Shown one piece after another: positions 12,271-18,997 of a DNA stretch of 38,379 nucleotides. The notes beneath the pieces were generated by a model. The model ran no database searches. It was not told the origin of the DNA and saw only the letters and a program-made list of their open reading frames with translations. The stretch's first letter is position 1, and every line of letters starts with the position of its first letter. The position numbers were made by a program, and so were the translations under genes. This DNA is from a virus: the IMG/VR virus record IMGVR_UViG_3300010042_000014, positions 1-38,379 of that record; one strand, written 5' to 3'.

Positions 12271-12341
12271 GGTCCCATAGTGTATAGGTGGCACGTCACC
12301 CTGTCAAGGTGTTAGAGCGGGATCGTTACCCGCTGGGATCG
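12271..12341 (+). tRNA. tRNA-Asp (anticodon GTC)
   Basis: The acceptor GGTCCCA/TGGGATC, D-arm GTG/CAC, anticodon loop CTGTCAA and T-stem GCGGG/CCCGC all pair; the outer anticodon stem pair is T-T. The T-loop is ATCGTTA rather than the usual TTCGAAT form, which is unusual. The discriminator is G. It begins five bases after tRNA-Glu. Confidence 0.78.
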
Positions 12342-12344
12342 CGG

Positions 12345-12483
12345 GAACTTCTAGTGTTGTCGATACTGTGGTTACACGCCACACCGTTGTATGGTGGGGT
12401 ATCAGCCAGCTCGACCCGATCAGTTAGCGGAAAAGGAAGCACCCGGCTCGGCCGGAGTGTGAGTTAAAGTCTCACGAAGTTTC
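12345..12483 (+). ncRNA. tRNA-like element of about 139 bases with a long insertion
   Basis: GAACTTC (12345-12351) then TA pairs fully with GAAGTTT (12476-12482). A T-arm-like hairpin GTGAG-TTAAAGT-CTCAC (12459-12475) comes just before the 3' strand, as in a tRNA. It starts three bases after tRNA-Asp and ends two bases before the next element, so it is packed like a tRNA gene. The middle is about 65 bases too long. It holds alternative hairpins (TGTGG-TTACACG-CCACA at 12367-12383, CACC-GTTGTAT-GGTG, CCGGC-TCG-GCCGG) and has no clear anticodon. It could be a tRNA with an intron, a degenerate tRNA, or part of a larger structured RNA. Confidence 0.45.
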
Positions 12484-12485
12484 AA

Positions 12486-12553
12486 GTCAGTGGTCGCAGG
12501 GCGAACGAAGGTCTCCAAAACCTTCGTGCAGGGATCGTTACCTTGCACTGGTG
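12486..12553 (+). tRNA. degenerate tRNA-Trp-like element (anticodon CCA)
   Basis: The acceptor GTCAGTG/CACTGGT pairs throughout with two G-T pairs. The anticodon arm is AAGGT-CTCCAAA-ACCTT with a textbook Trp loop, the variable loop has four bases, and the T-arm is CAGGG-ATCGTTA-CCTTG. The D-arm is shortened to TCGC-AGG-GCGA, too small for a normal D-loop, and the T-loop has the same odd ATCGTTA as tRNA-Asp. It may be non-functional, or part of a larger RNA. Confidence 0.5.
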
Positions 12554-12603
12554 CGGCAGTTGTCAACGTTCCTGCAAACACCCTAGGGTGAAAACGTTGA
12601 GGA

Positions 12604-12655
12604 GCTAGGATCTGGGAGTGGCTTGGCCAGCCTGCCGTTCGATTCGGCACCTAGC
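12604..12655 (+). ncRNA. tRNA-like fold lacking an anticodon arm
   Basis: GCTAGG (12604-12609) pairs with CCTAGC (12650-12655). Inside are a D-arm-like CTGG/CCAG hairpin with a GAGTGGCTTGG loop (12612-12630), two bases, and a T-arm TGCCG-TTCGATT-CGGCA (12633-12649) with a consensus T-loop. The anticodon arm and variable loop are missing completely. The alternative reading, a tRNA-Ser with anticodon CGA, needs a badly mismatched acceptor. Confidence 0.4.
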
Positions 12656-12659
12656 GCGA

Positions 12660-12738
12660 GGGGGAGGCGTGGGTTCGAGTCCCACCCGTCCGACCGAAAG
12701 GTTTGTCGGTGGTCTAATGGCAGGACACCCCCGTTAAG
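12660..12738 (+). ncRNA. candidate circularly permuted tRNA-like element
   Basis: A 3' tRNA half comes first: anticodon-stem strand GGGGG (12660-12664), a four-base variable loop, T-arm GTGGG-TTCGAGT-CCCAC (12669-12685), then CCGTCCG and A. A 5' half follows: TTGTCGG (12703-12709), TG, D-arm GTCT-AATGGCA-GGAC (12712-12726), A, and CCCCC (12728-12732). Spacings match a tRNA at every join, but the acceptor strands have two mismatches. Neither half has a partner in the normal order. The two acceptor strands are joined by an ACC-GAAA-GGT hairpin. Confidence 0.3.
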
Positions 12739-12806
12739 CTTGGAAACCCTGTGTTTGTGCTGTATGGGCAGGGCGCGCGTGTGATGAGGGCTAGGCACGC
12801 AAACAA

Positions 12807-12880
12807 TGCGGGTTAGCGCAGGTTGGCAGCGCAGCAGCCTCATAAGCTGAAGGTCGTGTGTTCAAATCACACACCCGCTA
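12807..12880 (+). tRNA. tRNA-Met (anticodon CAT)
   Basis: The cloverleaf has acceptor TGCGGGT/ACCCGCT (first position T-T, the other six paired), D-arm GCGC/GCGC, anticodon arm GCAGC-CTCATAA-GCTGA, and T-arm GTGTG-TTCAAAT-CACAC. The three G-C pairs typical of initiator tRNA are absent, so it is probably elongator Met. A lysidine-type Ile tRNA cannot be excluded. Confidence 0.85.
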
Positions 12881-12887
12881 CGTACAC

Positions 12888-12985
12888 CCGGGATCGTCTC
12901 TCCTAGGTAGCTCTACTGTCTGTCACTGGAAACAGTGACACCCGGTTACCCGGCTTAAGCCAGTAGGTACTTAAGAGAACCCCGG
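12888..12985 (+). ncRNA. long branched hairpin, part of a structured RNA
   Basis: Nested stems pair across about 100 bases. They are CCGGG/CCCGG (12888-12892/12981-12985), TCTCT/AGAGA (12897-12901/12974-12978), GTA/TAC, and CTACTG/CAGTAG (12913-12918/12961-12966). They enclose GTCACTG-GAAA-CAGTGAC (12922-12939) and CCGG-TTAC-CCGG. The GAAA tetraloop and long paired stem point to a folded RNA rather than coding sequence. Confidence 0.55.
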
Positions 12986-13174
12986 CCGTCGATTCCTGCT
13001 AGCGGATAGACGGGTGCTAGGGACAAGCACGTAGGGGAGTTTGTGGGTATCTCCAAAAACCCTCGTCCCATTAAACTTTGATCGCCCGTAGCAGCCCTAG
13101 TTGATAAGTTTAATTAGGTGATGGTCGAGTGTATGAAAACCCTGACATCGCGACTTGATTGTCTGAATGTCAGG
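12986..13174 (+). ncRNA. pseudoknotted, hairpin-rich RNA segment
   Basis: Stems are CCGTC/GACGG (12986-12990/13009-13013), GTGCT/AGCAC (13014-13018/13026-13030), ATTAAACTT/AAGTTTAAT (13070-13078/13106-13114) and CCTGACAT/ATGTCAGG (13141-13148/13167-13174). GGAG/CTCC (13036-13039/13051-13054) and GGGT/ACCC (13045-13048/13059-13062) cross each other and leave an AAAA loop, which is a classic H-type pseudoknot. The loop bases GGGAC (13020-13024) can also pair with GTCCC (13065-13069). No open frame is convincing here. Confidence 0.5.
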
Positions 13175-13181
13175 ATTTAAC

Positions 13182-13257
13182 GCCTTTCTAGCTCACCGGG
13201 TAGAGCATCTCACTTGTAATGAGAAGGTACGGGGTTCAAGTCCTCGGAGGGGCTCCA
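13182..13257 (+). tRNA. tRNA-Thr (anticodon TGT) with encoded CCA
   Basis: The acceptor is GCCTTTC/GAGGGGC with two T-G pairs, the D-arm GCTC/GAGC, the anticodon arm TCTCA-CTTGTAA-TGAGA and the T-arm CGGGG-TTCAAGT-CCTCG. Discriminator T is followed by CCA at 13255-13257. It is the only clear tRNA here with a genomic CCA end. Confidence 0.92.
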
Positions 13258-13299
13258 ATTAAACACACAATCTGAAAATAGTATAGTCTGGGGGTTGGT

Positions 13300-14568
13300 A
13301 TGACATTTACGAATCTTACTGTCACCTCTTCAGGCGACTTTATCACCACTAACGGTCAGTTAGGTACTGGTTGGGTGTCGATAACCCCTGTTCAGCGTTC
13401 TAACGGCGGATATCTTATAGTAGAAGCTACCAAAAGTATTTCGATATCTGGTGGCCGTGTTAATAGTACGGTTTCTTGGGGTATAGATCTTACTGGGCTA
13501 AAGTTTTTGGTTAGAGAGAATGTTATTCCCGCTCTGAACCCACAACCTTATATTGTGGATCAGATTTCGGGGTCTATAGATCTTTATACAGCTTCTCGTG
13601 GATTTATGCGAGAACCAGATGAATCTGGTTCCGGCTCAACCGGTCCGCAAGGGGCGGCGGGAGCAACAGGGGCTCAAGGTATCAAAGGTGATACTGGATT
13701 AACAGGTCCTGTTGGCTCGGTTGGAGCGACCGGAGCCCAGGGACCGACAGGGTCCACGGGTTCTACCGGTTCACAAGGACCTAAAGGCGATACTGGGGAC
13801 ACTGGCGCTCAAGGTTCCTCAGGGTCGGTAGGTCCTCAAGGCGCGACAGGATCAGCCGGAGCTACAGGAGCTGCTGGTCCGAGTGTTACCAGGGCTACTT
13901 GGAGCTCTCTCACCACAGCTAATGCTGTGTTAGCTACTGGAACTATGGCTTATGAAACCGACACTGGTTTCATCAAGGTTGGTGATGGTTCTTCTGCGTA
14001 TAATGCTCTCCCATACGCGCGGGACCCCAACGTTTGGACACCTGCGTCTGTAGGCTTGATCGCGGCTACAGGTGATGGTGCTACAATGCCTAGCCAAGCA
14101 GCTGTAACCGCTGGTCGTCTACTTCTAGTCCCTGTTCGAGTAGACCAATCAGGTACTGTCAACGGTATTATTACCGCTTACATATCGGCTACCGCCACAA
14201 CAACAGATACAAACACTTTTATCGGTGTTTATGACGTTGCTTCCGGATCGTTGCTAGGTCAAACAGCGGATTTAGCATCCTTTTTGACTACTGTGGGTGG
14301 CGCTTTAGTGGTTAAACCCCTAGTTTCCCCAATAACAGGGTTGAAACCGGGTCAGCAGATTTATTTAGCGTTGCTAAATAATTATCTTATCAGTACAGGA
14401 CCCCAATGGGTTGCTACTAGGCTTTTTGGTACAGCGATGACTGGTGTTACAGGACTTATAACCCGTCTTTACGTTAGTTCAGGTACTTTTTCGGCTCTTC
14501 CAGCATCGGTTCCTACGATTGCTGCTTCGGGCACTAATAGTATCCCTTGGATTGGGTTAACACAGTAA
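13300..14568 (+). CDS. collagen-like virion protein
   Basis: This 422-residue protein has a beta-rich N-terminal domain (about residues 1-105). A collagen-like Gly-X-Y stretch follows (about 108-195, such as [19 protein letters not shown]), then a C-terminal beta domain (about 200-422) with [17 protein letters not shown], a motif common at the base of tail-fibre heads. Such proteins form trimers and are usually fibres or surface decorations. Its gene lies between the tRNA cluster and the large terminase, an unusual place for a fibre. The ATG start follows GGGGG. Confidence 0.7.
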   Translation: MTFTNLTVTSSGDFITTNGQLGTGWVSITPVQRSNGGYLIVEATKSISISGGRVNSTVSWGIDLTGLKFLVRENVIPALNPQPYIVDQISGSIDLYTASRGFMREPDESGSGSTGPQGAAGATGAQGIKGDTGLTGPVGSVGATGAQGPTGSTGSTGSQGPKGDTGDTGAQGSSGSVGPQGATGSAGATGAAGPSVTRATWSSLTTANAVLATGTMAYETDTGFIKVGDGSSAYNALPYARDPNVWTPASVGLIAATGDGATMPSQAAVTAGRLLLVPVRVDQSGTVNGIITAYISATATTTDTNTFIGVYDVASGSLLGQTADLASFLTTVGGALVVKPLVSPITGLKPGQQIYLALLNNYLISTGPQWVATRLFGTAMTGVTGLITRLYVSSGTFSALPASVPTIAASGTNSIPWIGLTQ

Positions 14569-14580
14569 AGGGGGTAGCTG

Positions 14581-16278
14581 ATGTCGGTTGATATCGGTCT
14601 ACCTCCAGGATATTATCGTAACCCACTGTCGGGTGGGATAGAGTCTCTCCCCTGGCCCAAGAAATTAGAGGATCTTCCTTATTCTCTCGGGTTTCAGTTG
14701 ATCGAGTGGGCTGAATCCAACCTGATCCACCATCAAACGGGTGAGCCTTGGCGTTATTCTCTTCTTCAGAAGCGTTTCCTAGTTCTGTGGTACGCGGTAG
14801 ATGAGAATGGACGGTTTTTGTACCGTTCTGGGGTTATGCGTATGGCTAAGGGGTCTGGTAAAGACCCTATGCTTGCGACTATGGCACTTATGGAGTGCCT
14901 TGGCCCAGTGCTTTTTCACCATTTTGACGCTATCACAGGCCGACCGGTAGGTGCCCCCCACCGTATGTCTCTTGTTTTGCTTGCTTCTAACTCGGAACGC
15001 CAATCCCAAGAGCTTCTTTTCGTTGCTAACGGTATGGTGTCTGGTGATTTGAAGGCTCAAACAGGGTATGAGGCTGGTAAACTGGGTTCTTCGACCCCTA
15101 GCGGGTCTCGTATCAAGCTTTTGACGTCGTCTGTTCGTACTGCCGAGGGTGACCCTGCGTCAGCGGTGTTTCTCAACGAGTCTCACCATATGACTGCCGC
15201 GTCAGGTGGCCGGGGTGTTGCTGAAGTAGCTCGACGTAACGTAGCGAAGTTCCCGGGCGGTCAAGCACGCCTTTTAGAAGGCACTAACGCCCATGAACCA
15301 GGCGGATTGTCGGTTGCCGAGGATTCTTACCACTCTTGGCAGACACAGGTTGCTGGTAAAACACTTAAAAAAGACATCTTGTATTGCTCGGTTGAAGCTG
15401 ACCCTAAGTTGTCGTTTACGGATCTTTTAGAGGCCGAATCTATTATTCGGCAGGCCTACTTTTATTCACCCTGGATTGACAAAGAACGTATCCTTGCTGA
15501 AGTCGACGATATGCGTACGACACCAGCTGATGCGATACGGTTTTTCGCTAACGGGCTTGCTGCTGCTGAAACAGCGTATATTGAACCTAATAACTACGAT
15601 TTGGGCACGATTTCGGGTGAAATCCTTCAGGACGGCACCGAAATAGCGATGTTTTTGGACTGTTCCAAAAACGATGATGATACTTCGCTTGCTGTGGTTC
15701 GTGTCGAGGACGGTTTCCCTTTTTTACTAGAGAATTGGTCTAAACCTCGTGGTGAGCGTGGCCGGTCTTGGCAGGTCCCCCGTGAAGAGGTTGATATGGT
15801 GGTTCGTGCCGCACTAGAACGCTACGACGTGGTCTGGTTCGGTGTAGACCCCTCACCCGCCACCGATGACGATGGAAGTGCCTATTGGGGTTCTGTTATC
15901 GAGGGTTGGGTTCGTGATTTTGGGAAAGAATTCCCGGTTAACGCGTCTTCGACGAGTCCGATCATGTGGGATATGCGTCAATCCACTGAAGGTGGTAAAA
16001 ACCGTATCCGACAGTTCACTGAGATGGCTCAGCGTGTCCGGGTAGCGATCGATGATGACAGAACGTTCACGCATGATGACAATCCGGTGTTAGCGATGCA
16101 TTTCAAAAATGCACGGTTAGCGCCTAACGCTTTTGGTCGCTCTATCAGTAAAGAAAACCGTGATTCACCTAAAAAGATTGATGGTGCGGTCGCGGTGATT
16201 GCTGCTTTGGTTGGTCGTAATGCTTATATAACGTCAGGTAAAACCAAGTCTAGGCGCTCCGGCGTTGTATGGGTTTAG
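14581..16278 (+). CDS. terminase large subunit
   Basis: This 565-residue protein is the ATPase-nuclease that packages DNA into proheads. The N-terminal ATPase shows a Walker A-like MAKGSGKDP (K94) and a Walker B with catalytic glutamate in AVFLNESHH (E200). The C-terminal RNase H-like nuclease starts at FLDCSK (D360) and has a late acidic residue in KKIDGAVAVIAAL (D534). The length and order are normal for actinophages. It precedes the portal gene by 11 bases, which have an AGGA ribosome site. Confidence 0.92.
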   Translation: MSVDIGLPPGYYRNPLSGGIESLPWPKKLEDLPYSLGFQLIEWAESNLIHHQTGEPWRYSLLQKRFLVLWYAVDENGRFLYRSGVMRMAKGSGKDPMLATMALMECLGPVLFHHFDAITGRPVGAPHRMSLVLLASNSERQSQELLFVANGMVSGDLKAQTGYEAGKLGSSTPSGSRIKLLTSSVRTAEGDPASAVFLNESHHMTAASGGRGVAEVARRNVAKFPGGQARLLEGTNAHEPGGLSVAEDSYHSWQTQVAGKTLKKDILYCSVEADPKLSFTDLLEAESIIRQAYFYSPWIDKERILAEVDDMRTTPADAIRFFANGLAAAETAYIEPNNYDLGTISGEILQDGTEIAMFLDCSKNDDDTSLAVVRVEDGFPFLLENWSKPRGERGRSWQVPREEVDMVVRAALERYDVVWFGVDPSPATDDDGSAYWGSVIEGWVRDFGKEFPVNASSTSPIMWDMRQSTEGGKNRIRQFTEMAQRVRVAIDDDRTFTHDDNPVLAMHFKNARLAPNAFGRSISKENRDSPKKIDGAVAVIAALVGRNAYITSGKTKSRRSGVVWV

Positions 16279-16289
16279 GAGGATAGCGC

Positions 16290-17672
16290 ATGGAATTAGA
16301 CGAGATCCTCAAACTGATCAAGGATCATGAACCTAAGATACAGACCGAGCTGGCACGCTTGGAAAAGCTTAAATGCTATATTGACGGGGCACATCCCCGT
16401 CCGTATCTACCAGATGACCCGTCGAAACAGTACACGATTTTGACTGAGCGTGCAACAACGAATTTGTTGCCGATGGTTCGTAACGCATCGTTACAACAGT
16501 TGTTTGTTAAAGGTATCCGCACTTCTGAACCGTCTAAAGATGCCCAGGTGTGGGATATTATGCAGGCAAATCAGTTTGATTTGCGTCAAACCCAGATTTT
16601 CAGTTCTGCTTTAGATTATGGTGCAGCTTTCGGGGTTGTGCAGCGTGGCGAGGTTAACGGGCAGCTGAAGCCGGTTATCCGGGGTATTTCTGCACGTAGA
16701 ATGTATGTTTTGTACGAAGACCCCGTGATGGATGAATGGCCGACCTACGCTTTTATGCTTGACTACCATGGTTTGGTTGTTGAGCTGTGGGACGACCGTA
16801 ACATATATAAAATCAAGTATGCTTCCCCCCCGGAAGGTCAGAAACCAGCGCCGTATATTGATTCTATCTCGGAACATGGCTCCGATGTGTGCCCGGTAGT
16901 TCGGTTTGCGTCAAATCAGGACTTGGACGGTCGTTGTATCGGTGAAATCGAGCCGCTGCTAACGACTCAAGACAAAATCAATCAGATCTCGTTCGATTTG
17001 CTTATTGTACAGCACTATAACGCGTTCACGATTCAAGGTATTTCTGGTGTTTCGGTTGCTAAAGACAAAGTAACTGGTAAAGAAGTTCCGATACAGATTA
17101 AACCGGATCGCCTGATAACTCTGACAGATCCTGATTCGAAGGCTTGGCAGTTGCCGGGTAGCCCTCTAGACGGGTATATCAAAGCTTTTGAATCAGCAGT
17201 AAACCAGATGGCTATCCAGAGTGGTACCCCTGCTCAGTATATGATGGCCGGTAGCAACATGTCTAACCTCTCAGCAGACGCTTTGGCTGCTGCTGAAAAG
17301 CCCCTAACCCGCAAGGTTCAAGCTTACAAGGTTGCTTTCGGTGAATCTGTAGAGAAGTTGGTGCGTCAGGCCTCGGTTGTTGCTGGTTACGGTGATTTGC
17401 CGGAACGTCTAGAAGTTGTGTGGGAAGACCGGGAATCGCGTTCTCTTGCACAAGTCGCAGACGCGCTCAACAAGTTCTTGACGTTAGGTATCCCTGCTCA
17501 AGGCTTGTGGGACCAGATCCCGGGTGTTACTCAGTCTCAGATTGAGGAGTGGAAGAAGCTCGTTAAGGAAAATGACCCTAACCAGTTGTTGCTTGAGCAG
17601 ATGCAGGGGGTGAACAGTGCCACAAGCACTAGAAACCCTGTACCAGAACGAGCAGCTGGCTATCCAGCGTAG
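16290..17672 (+). CDS. portal protein
   Basis: This 460-residue protein matches the SPP1/gp6-type portal family in length and pattern. It has an N-terminal helical start, a TTNLLPMVRNASLQQLFVKG segment near residue 55, a LLTTQDKINQISFDLLIVQ helix near 225, and the SGTPAQYM...NLSADALAAAEKPL region near 315-335 that precedes the clip and crown helices. The portal forms the dodecameric DNA entry ring and binds terminase. It overlaps the next gene by 56 bases. Confidence 0.9.
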   Translation: MELDEILKLIKDHEPKIQTELARLEKLKCYIDGAHPRPYLPDDPSKQYTILTERATTNLLPMVRNASLQQLFVKGIRTSEPSKDAQVWDIMQANQFDLRQTQIFSSALDYGAAFGVVQRGEVNGQLKPVIRGISARRMYVLYEDPVMDEWPTYAFMLDYHGLVVELWDDRNIYKIKYASPPEGQKPAPYIDSISEHGSDVCPVVRFASNQDLDGRCIGEIEPLLTTQDKINQISFDLLIVQHYNAFTIQGISGVSVAKDKVTGKEVPIQIKPDRLITLTDPDSKAWQLPGSPLDGYIKAFESAVNQMAIQSGTPAQYMMAGSNMSNLSADALAAAEKPLTRKVQAYKVAFGESVEKLVRQASVVAGYGDLPERLEVVWEDRESRSLAQVADALNKFLTLGIPAQGLWDQIPGVTQSQIEEWKKLVKENDPNQLLLEQMQGVNSATSTRNPVPERAAGYPA

Positions 17673-18351
17673 CATTTCCGCTCAAGTCGCGGTGTTGTGG
17701 TCTTACCTAGAAGTTAGTCCACAAAACGATAACACACAGTTGTGGTTGGCTGCGGTTATCGAGAGGATTCTTCAAAGTAAAGCAGATTCAGAGTATTCCG
17801 CACACCGGTTTTACACCCGGATGCGGGGTTCGGAGTTTTCTGCTTCTCCTCTCCCAGCAACCGACCTGGCAGAACTGCGTCGGAGCCTTCTCACCACCGG
17901 GCCCTACCGGATACAAGGCCTAGTTAAAGAAGGAATGTCTGTTAAACAAGCAAAAGCGCAAATATTGACGCTACACAAAAGTGTAGCTGCTGACCGTGCG
18001 GTTGAAGGCGGCCGTGAAGTCCTAGGGCAATCTATCCACGAGGATAAGCTAGCCCTAGGGTATGCCCGGTTACCTAAACCGAATGCGTGTGCTTTTTGTG
18101 TGATGCTTGCCTCTCGTGGCGCTGTCTACTCTAAAGACACGGTGCTACGAACTACTAGCCGCGCTAAACATCGCGGCCCTGGTGTGCAGTATCACGAAAA
18201 ATGTGGTTGCTCTATGGTTCCTCTTTTTGACACGGATCAAAAACTACCAGACCTAGTGGTTTCCGCTGAACAAGAATGGTTTTTACACACTGATGGCGTC
18301 CCTTCTCAAGACGCTTTGAAAGTTTTCCGGGCAGCGAGTGGCCGGAGATAA
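17617..18351 (+). CDS. MuF / VG15-like minor head protein
   Basis: This 244-residue protein starts with GTG 17617 inside the portal gene and has the MuF-like arrangement. There is a helical N-terminal half, then GYARLPKPNACAFCVMLASRGAVY (about residues 147-170), with a Cys-x-x-Cys and the downstream YHEKCGCSMVPLFD motif. Together these form the Cys/His-rich core of the VG15 family. In L5-like phages this protein is the capsid maturation or minor head protein located at the portal. No added toxin domain is visible at the C-terminus. Confidence 0.8.
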   Translation: MPQALETLYQNEQLAIQRSISAQVAVLWSYLEVSPQNDNTQLWLAAVIERILQSKADSEYSAHRFYTRMRGSEFSASPLPATDLAELRRSLLTTGPYRIQGLVKEGMSVKQAKAQILTLHKSVAADRAVEGGREVLGQSIHEDKLALGYARLPKPNACAFCVMLASRGAVYSKDTVLRTTSRAKHRGPGVQYHEKCGCSMVPLFDTDQKLPDLVVSAEQEWFLHTDGVPSQDALKVFRAASGRR

Positions 18352-18353
18352 CC

Positions 18354-18372
18354 TATTATCGCGAGGATAATA
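18354..18372 (+). promoter_or_regulatory. hairpin covering the scaffold ribosome site
   Basis: TATTATC (18354-18360) pairs with GATAATA (18366-18372), placing the GAGG ribosome site of the scaffold gene (18363-18366) in the loop and stem. The ATG at 18375 follows at once. It could slow or couple translation. Confidence 0.45.
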
Positions 18373-18374
18373 AC

Positions 18375-18911
18375 ATGCCTATCACTTTTAATGATGCTTC
18401 TGATGAAACCCCTGCCGAAGTTGAGGCGGTTGTAGCTGAGGAAGTCACCCCTGAGCTCCCCGAGTCCGATCGGCTCGGCGAACCAGGATTGAAAGCGTTA
18501 CAAGCCGAACGTAAAGCCAACAAAGAACTAAAGGCACAGCTCGCTGAGCTGGCGAAGTTTAAAGAAGAAAAAGAGTCTGAAGGCAAAACAGAGTTACAAA
18601 AGCTTCAAGAGCAGCTTGCTGCTGAGGCTGAAGGCCGACAGAAATCTTCTTTAGAGTTGATGAAACTCCGTGTTGCTTTGCGTAGAGGTTTAACTGATGA
18701 GCAGTCTGAACTGCTTCAAGGTTCGTCTGAGGAAGAGATGGAAGAATACATTGATCGTGTAACTTCTGCCTTCCAGCCAAAAACCGAGGGTACGCCGAAA
18801 GGTACTACTCCTCGTCAGCCTCGTGAACTTCATTCCGGTGTCCAGCCTGAGCAATCTGCTGAACCGGATTATGCCGCGATCGCTGAACGCGCTTTCCGAG
18901 CGCAACGCTAA
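18375..18911 (+). CDS. scaffolding protein
   Basis: This 178-residue acidic protein lies just before the major capsid gene. It has a low-complexity acidic N-terminus, a long central coiled coil (about residues 38-100, ALQAERKANKELKAQLAEL) and a C-terminal tail with basic residues. This is the usual build of scaffold proteins that guide capsid assembly and are then lost. The family assignment rests on position, composition and coiled coil. Confidence 0.8.
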   Translation: MPITFNDASDETPAEVEAVVAEEVTPELPESDRLGEPGLKALQAERKANKELKAQLAELAKFKEEKESEGKTELQKLQEQLAAEAEGRQKSSLELMKLRVALRRGLTDEQSELLQGSSEEEMEEYIDRVTSAFQPKTEGTPKGTTPRQPRELHSGVQPEQSAEPDYAAIAERAFRAQR

Positions 18912-18988
18912 TAACTGCGAAGGTTGATTAGTCCGCCGACAGCGACTGTCATACAGGACCATAAACTAATTAAAATCTATTAGACAGG
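18912..18988 (+). promoter_or_regulatory. structured leader before the capsid gene
   Basis: GACAG-CGA-CTGTC forms a hairpin, enclosed by GTCC/GGAC and by ATTAG/CTAAT arms, in the gap between scaffold and major capsid. It may stabilise or process the capsid mRNA. Confidence 0.35.
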
Positions 18989-18997
18989 ATGCCTAAA

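Noticed and set aside
12601-12693. A tRNA-Ser (CGA) spanning both T-arm-like hairpins
   Set aside because: The loop TTCGATT could hold CGA, but the acceptor strands would pair at only about three of seven positions, and the loop fits a T-loop far better. The six-pair GCTAGG/CCTAGC fold is preferred.
12420-12843. Leftward open frames across the tRNA and RNA region
   Set aside because: They lie antisense to clear tRNAs and hairpins, lack ribosome sites and have tRNA-derived composition, so they are treated as chance frames.
13020-13069. A second tRNA-Trp-like element with loop CTCCAAA
   Set aside because: GGGACAA/TCGTCCC pairs well, but there is no T-arm and the anticodon stem is broken. The same bases form a better H-type pseudoknot.
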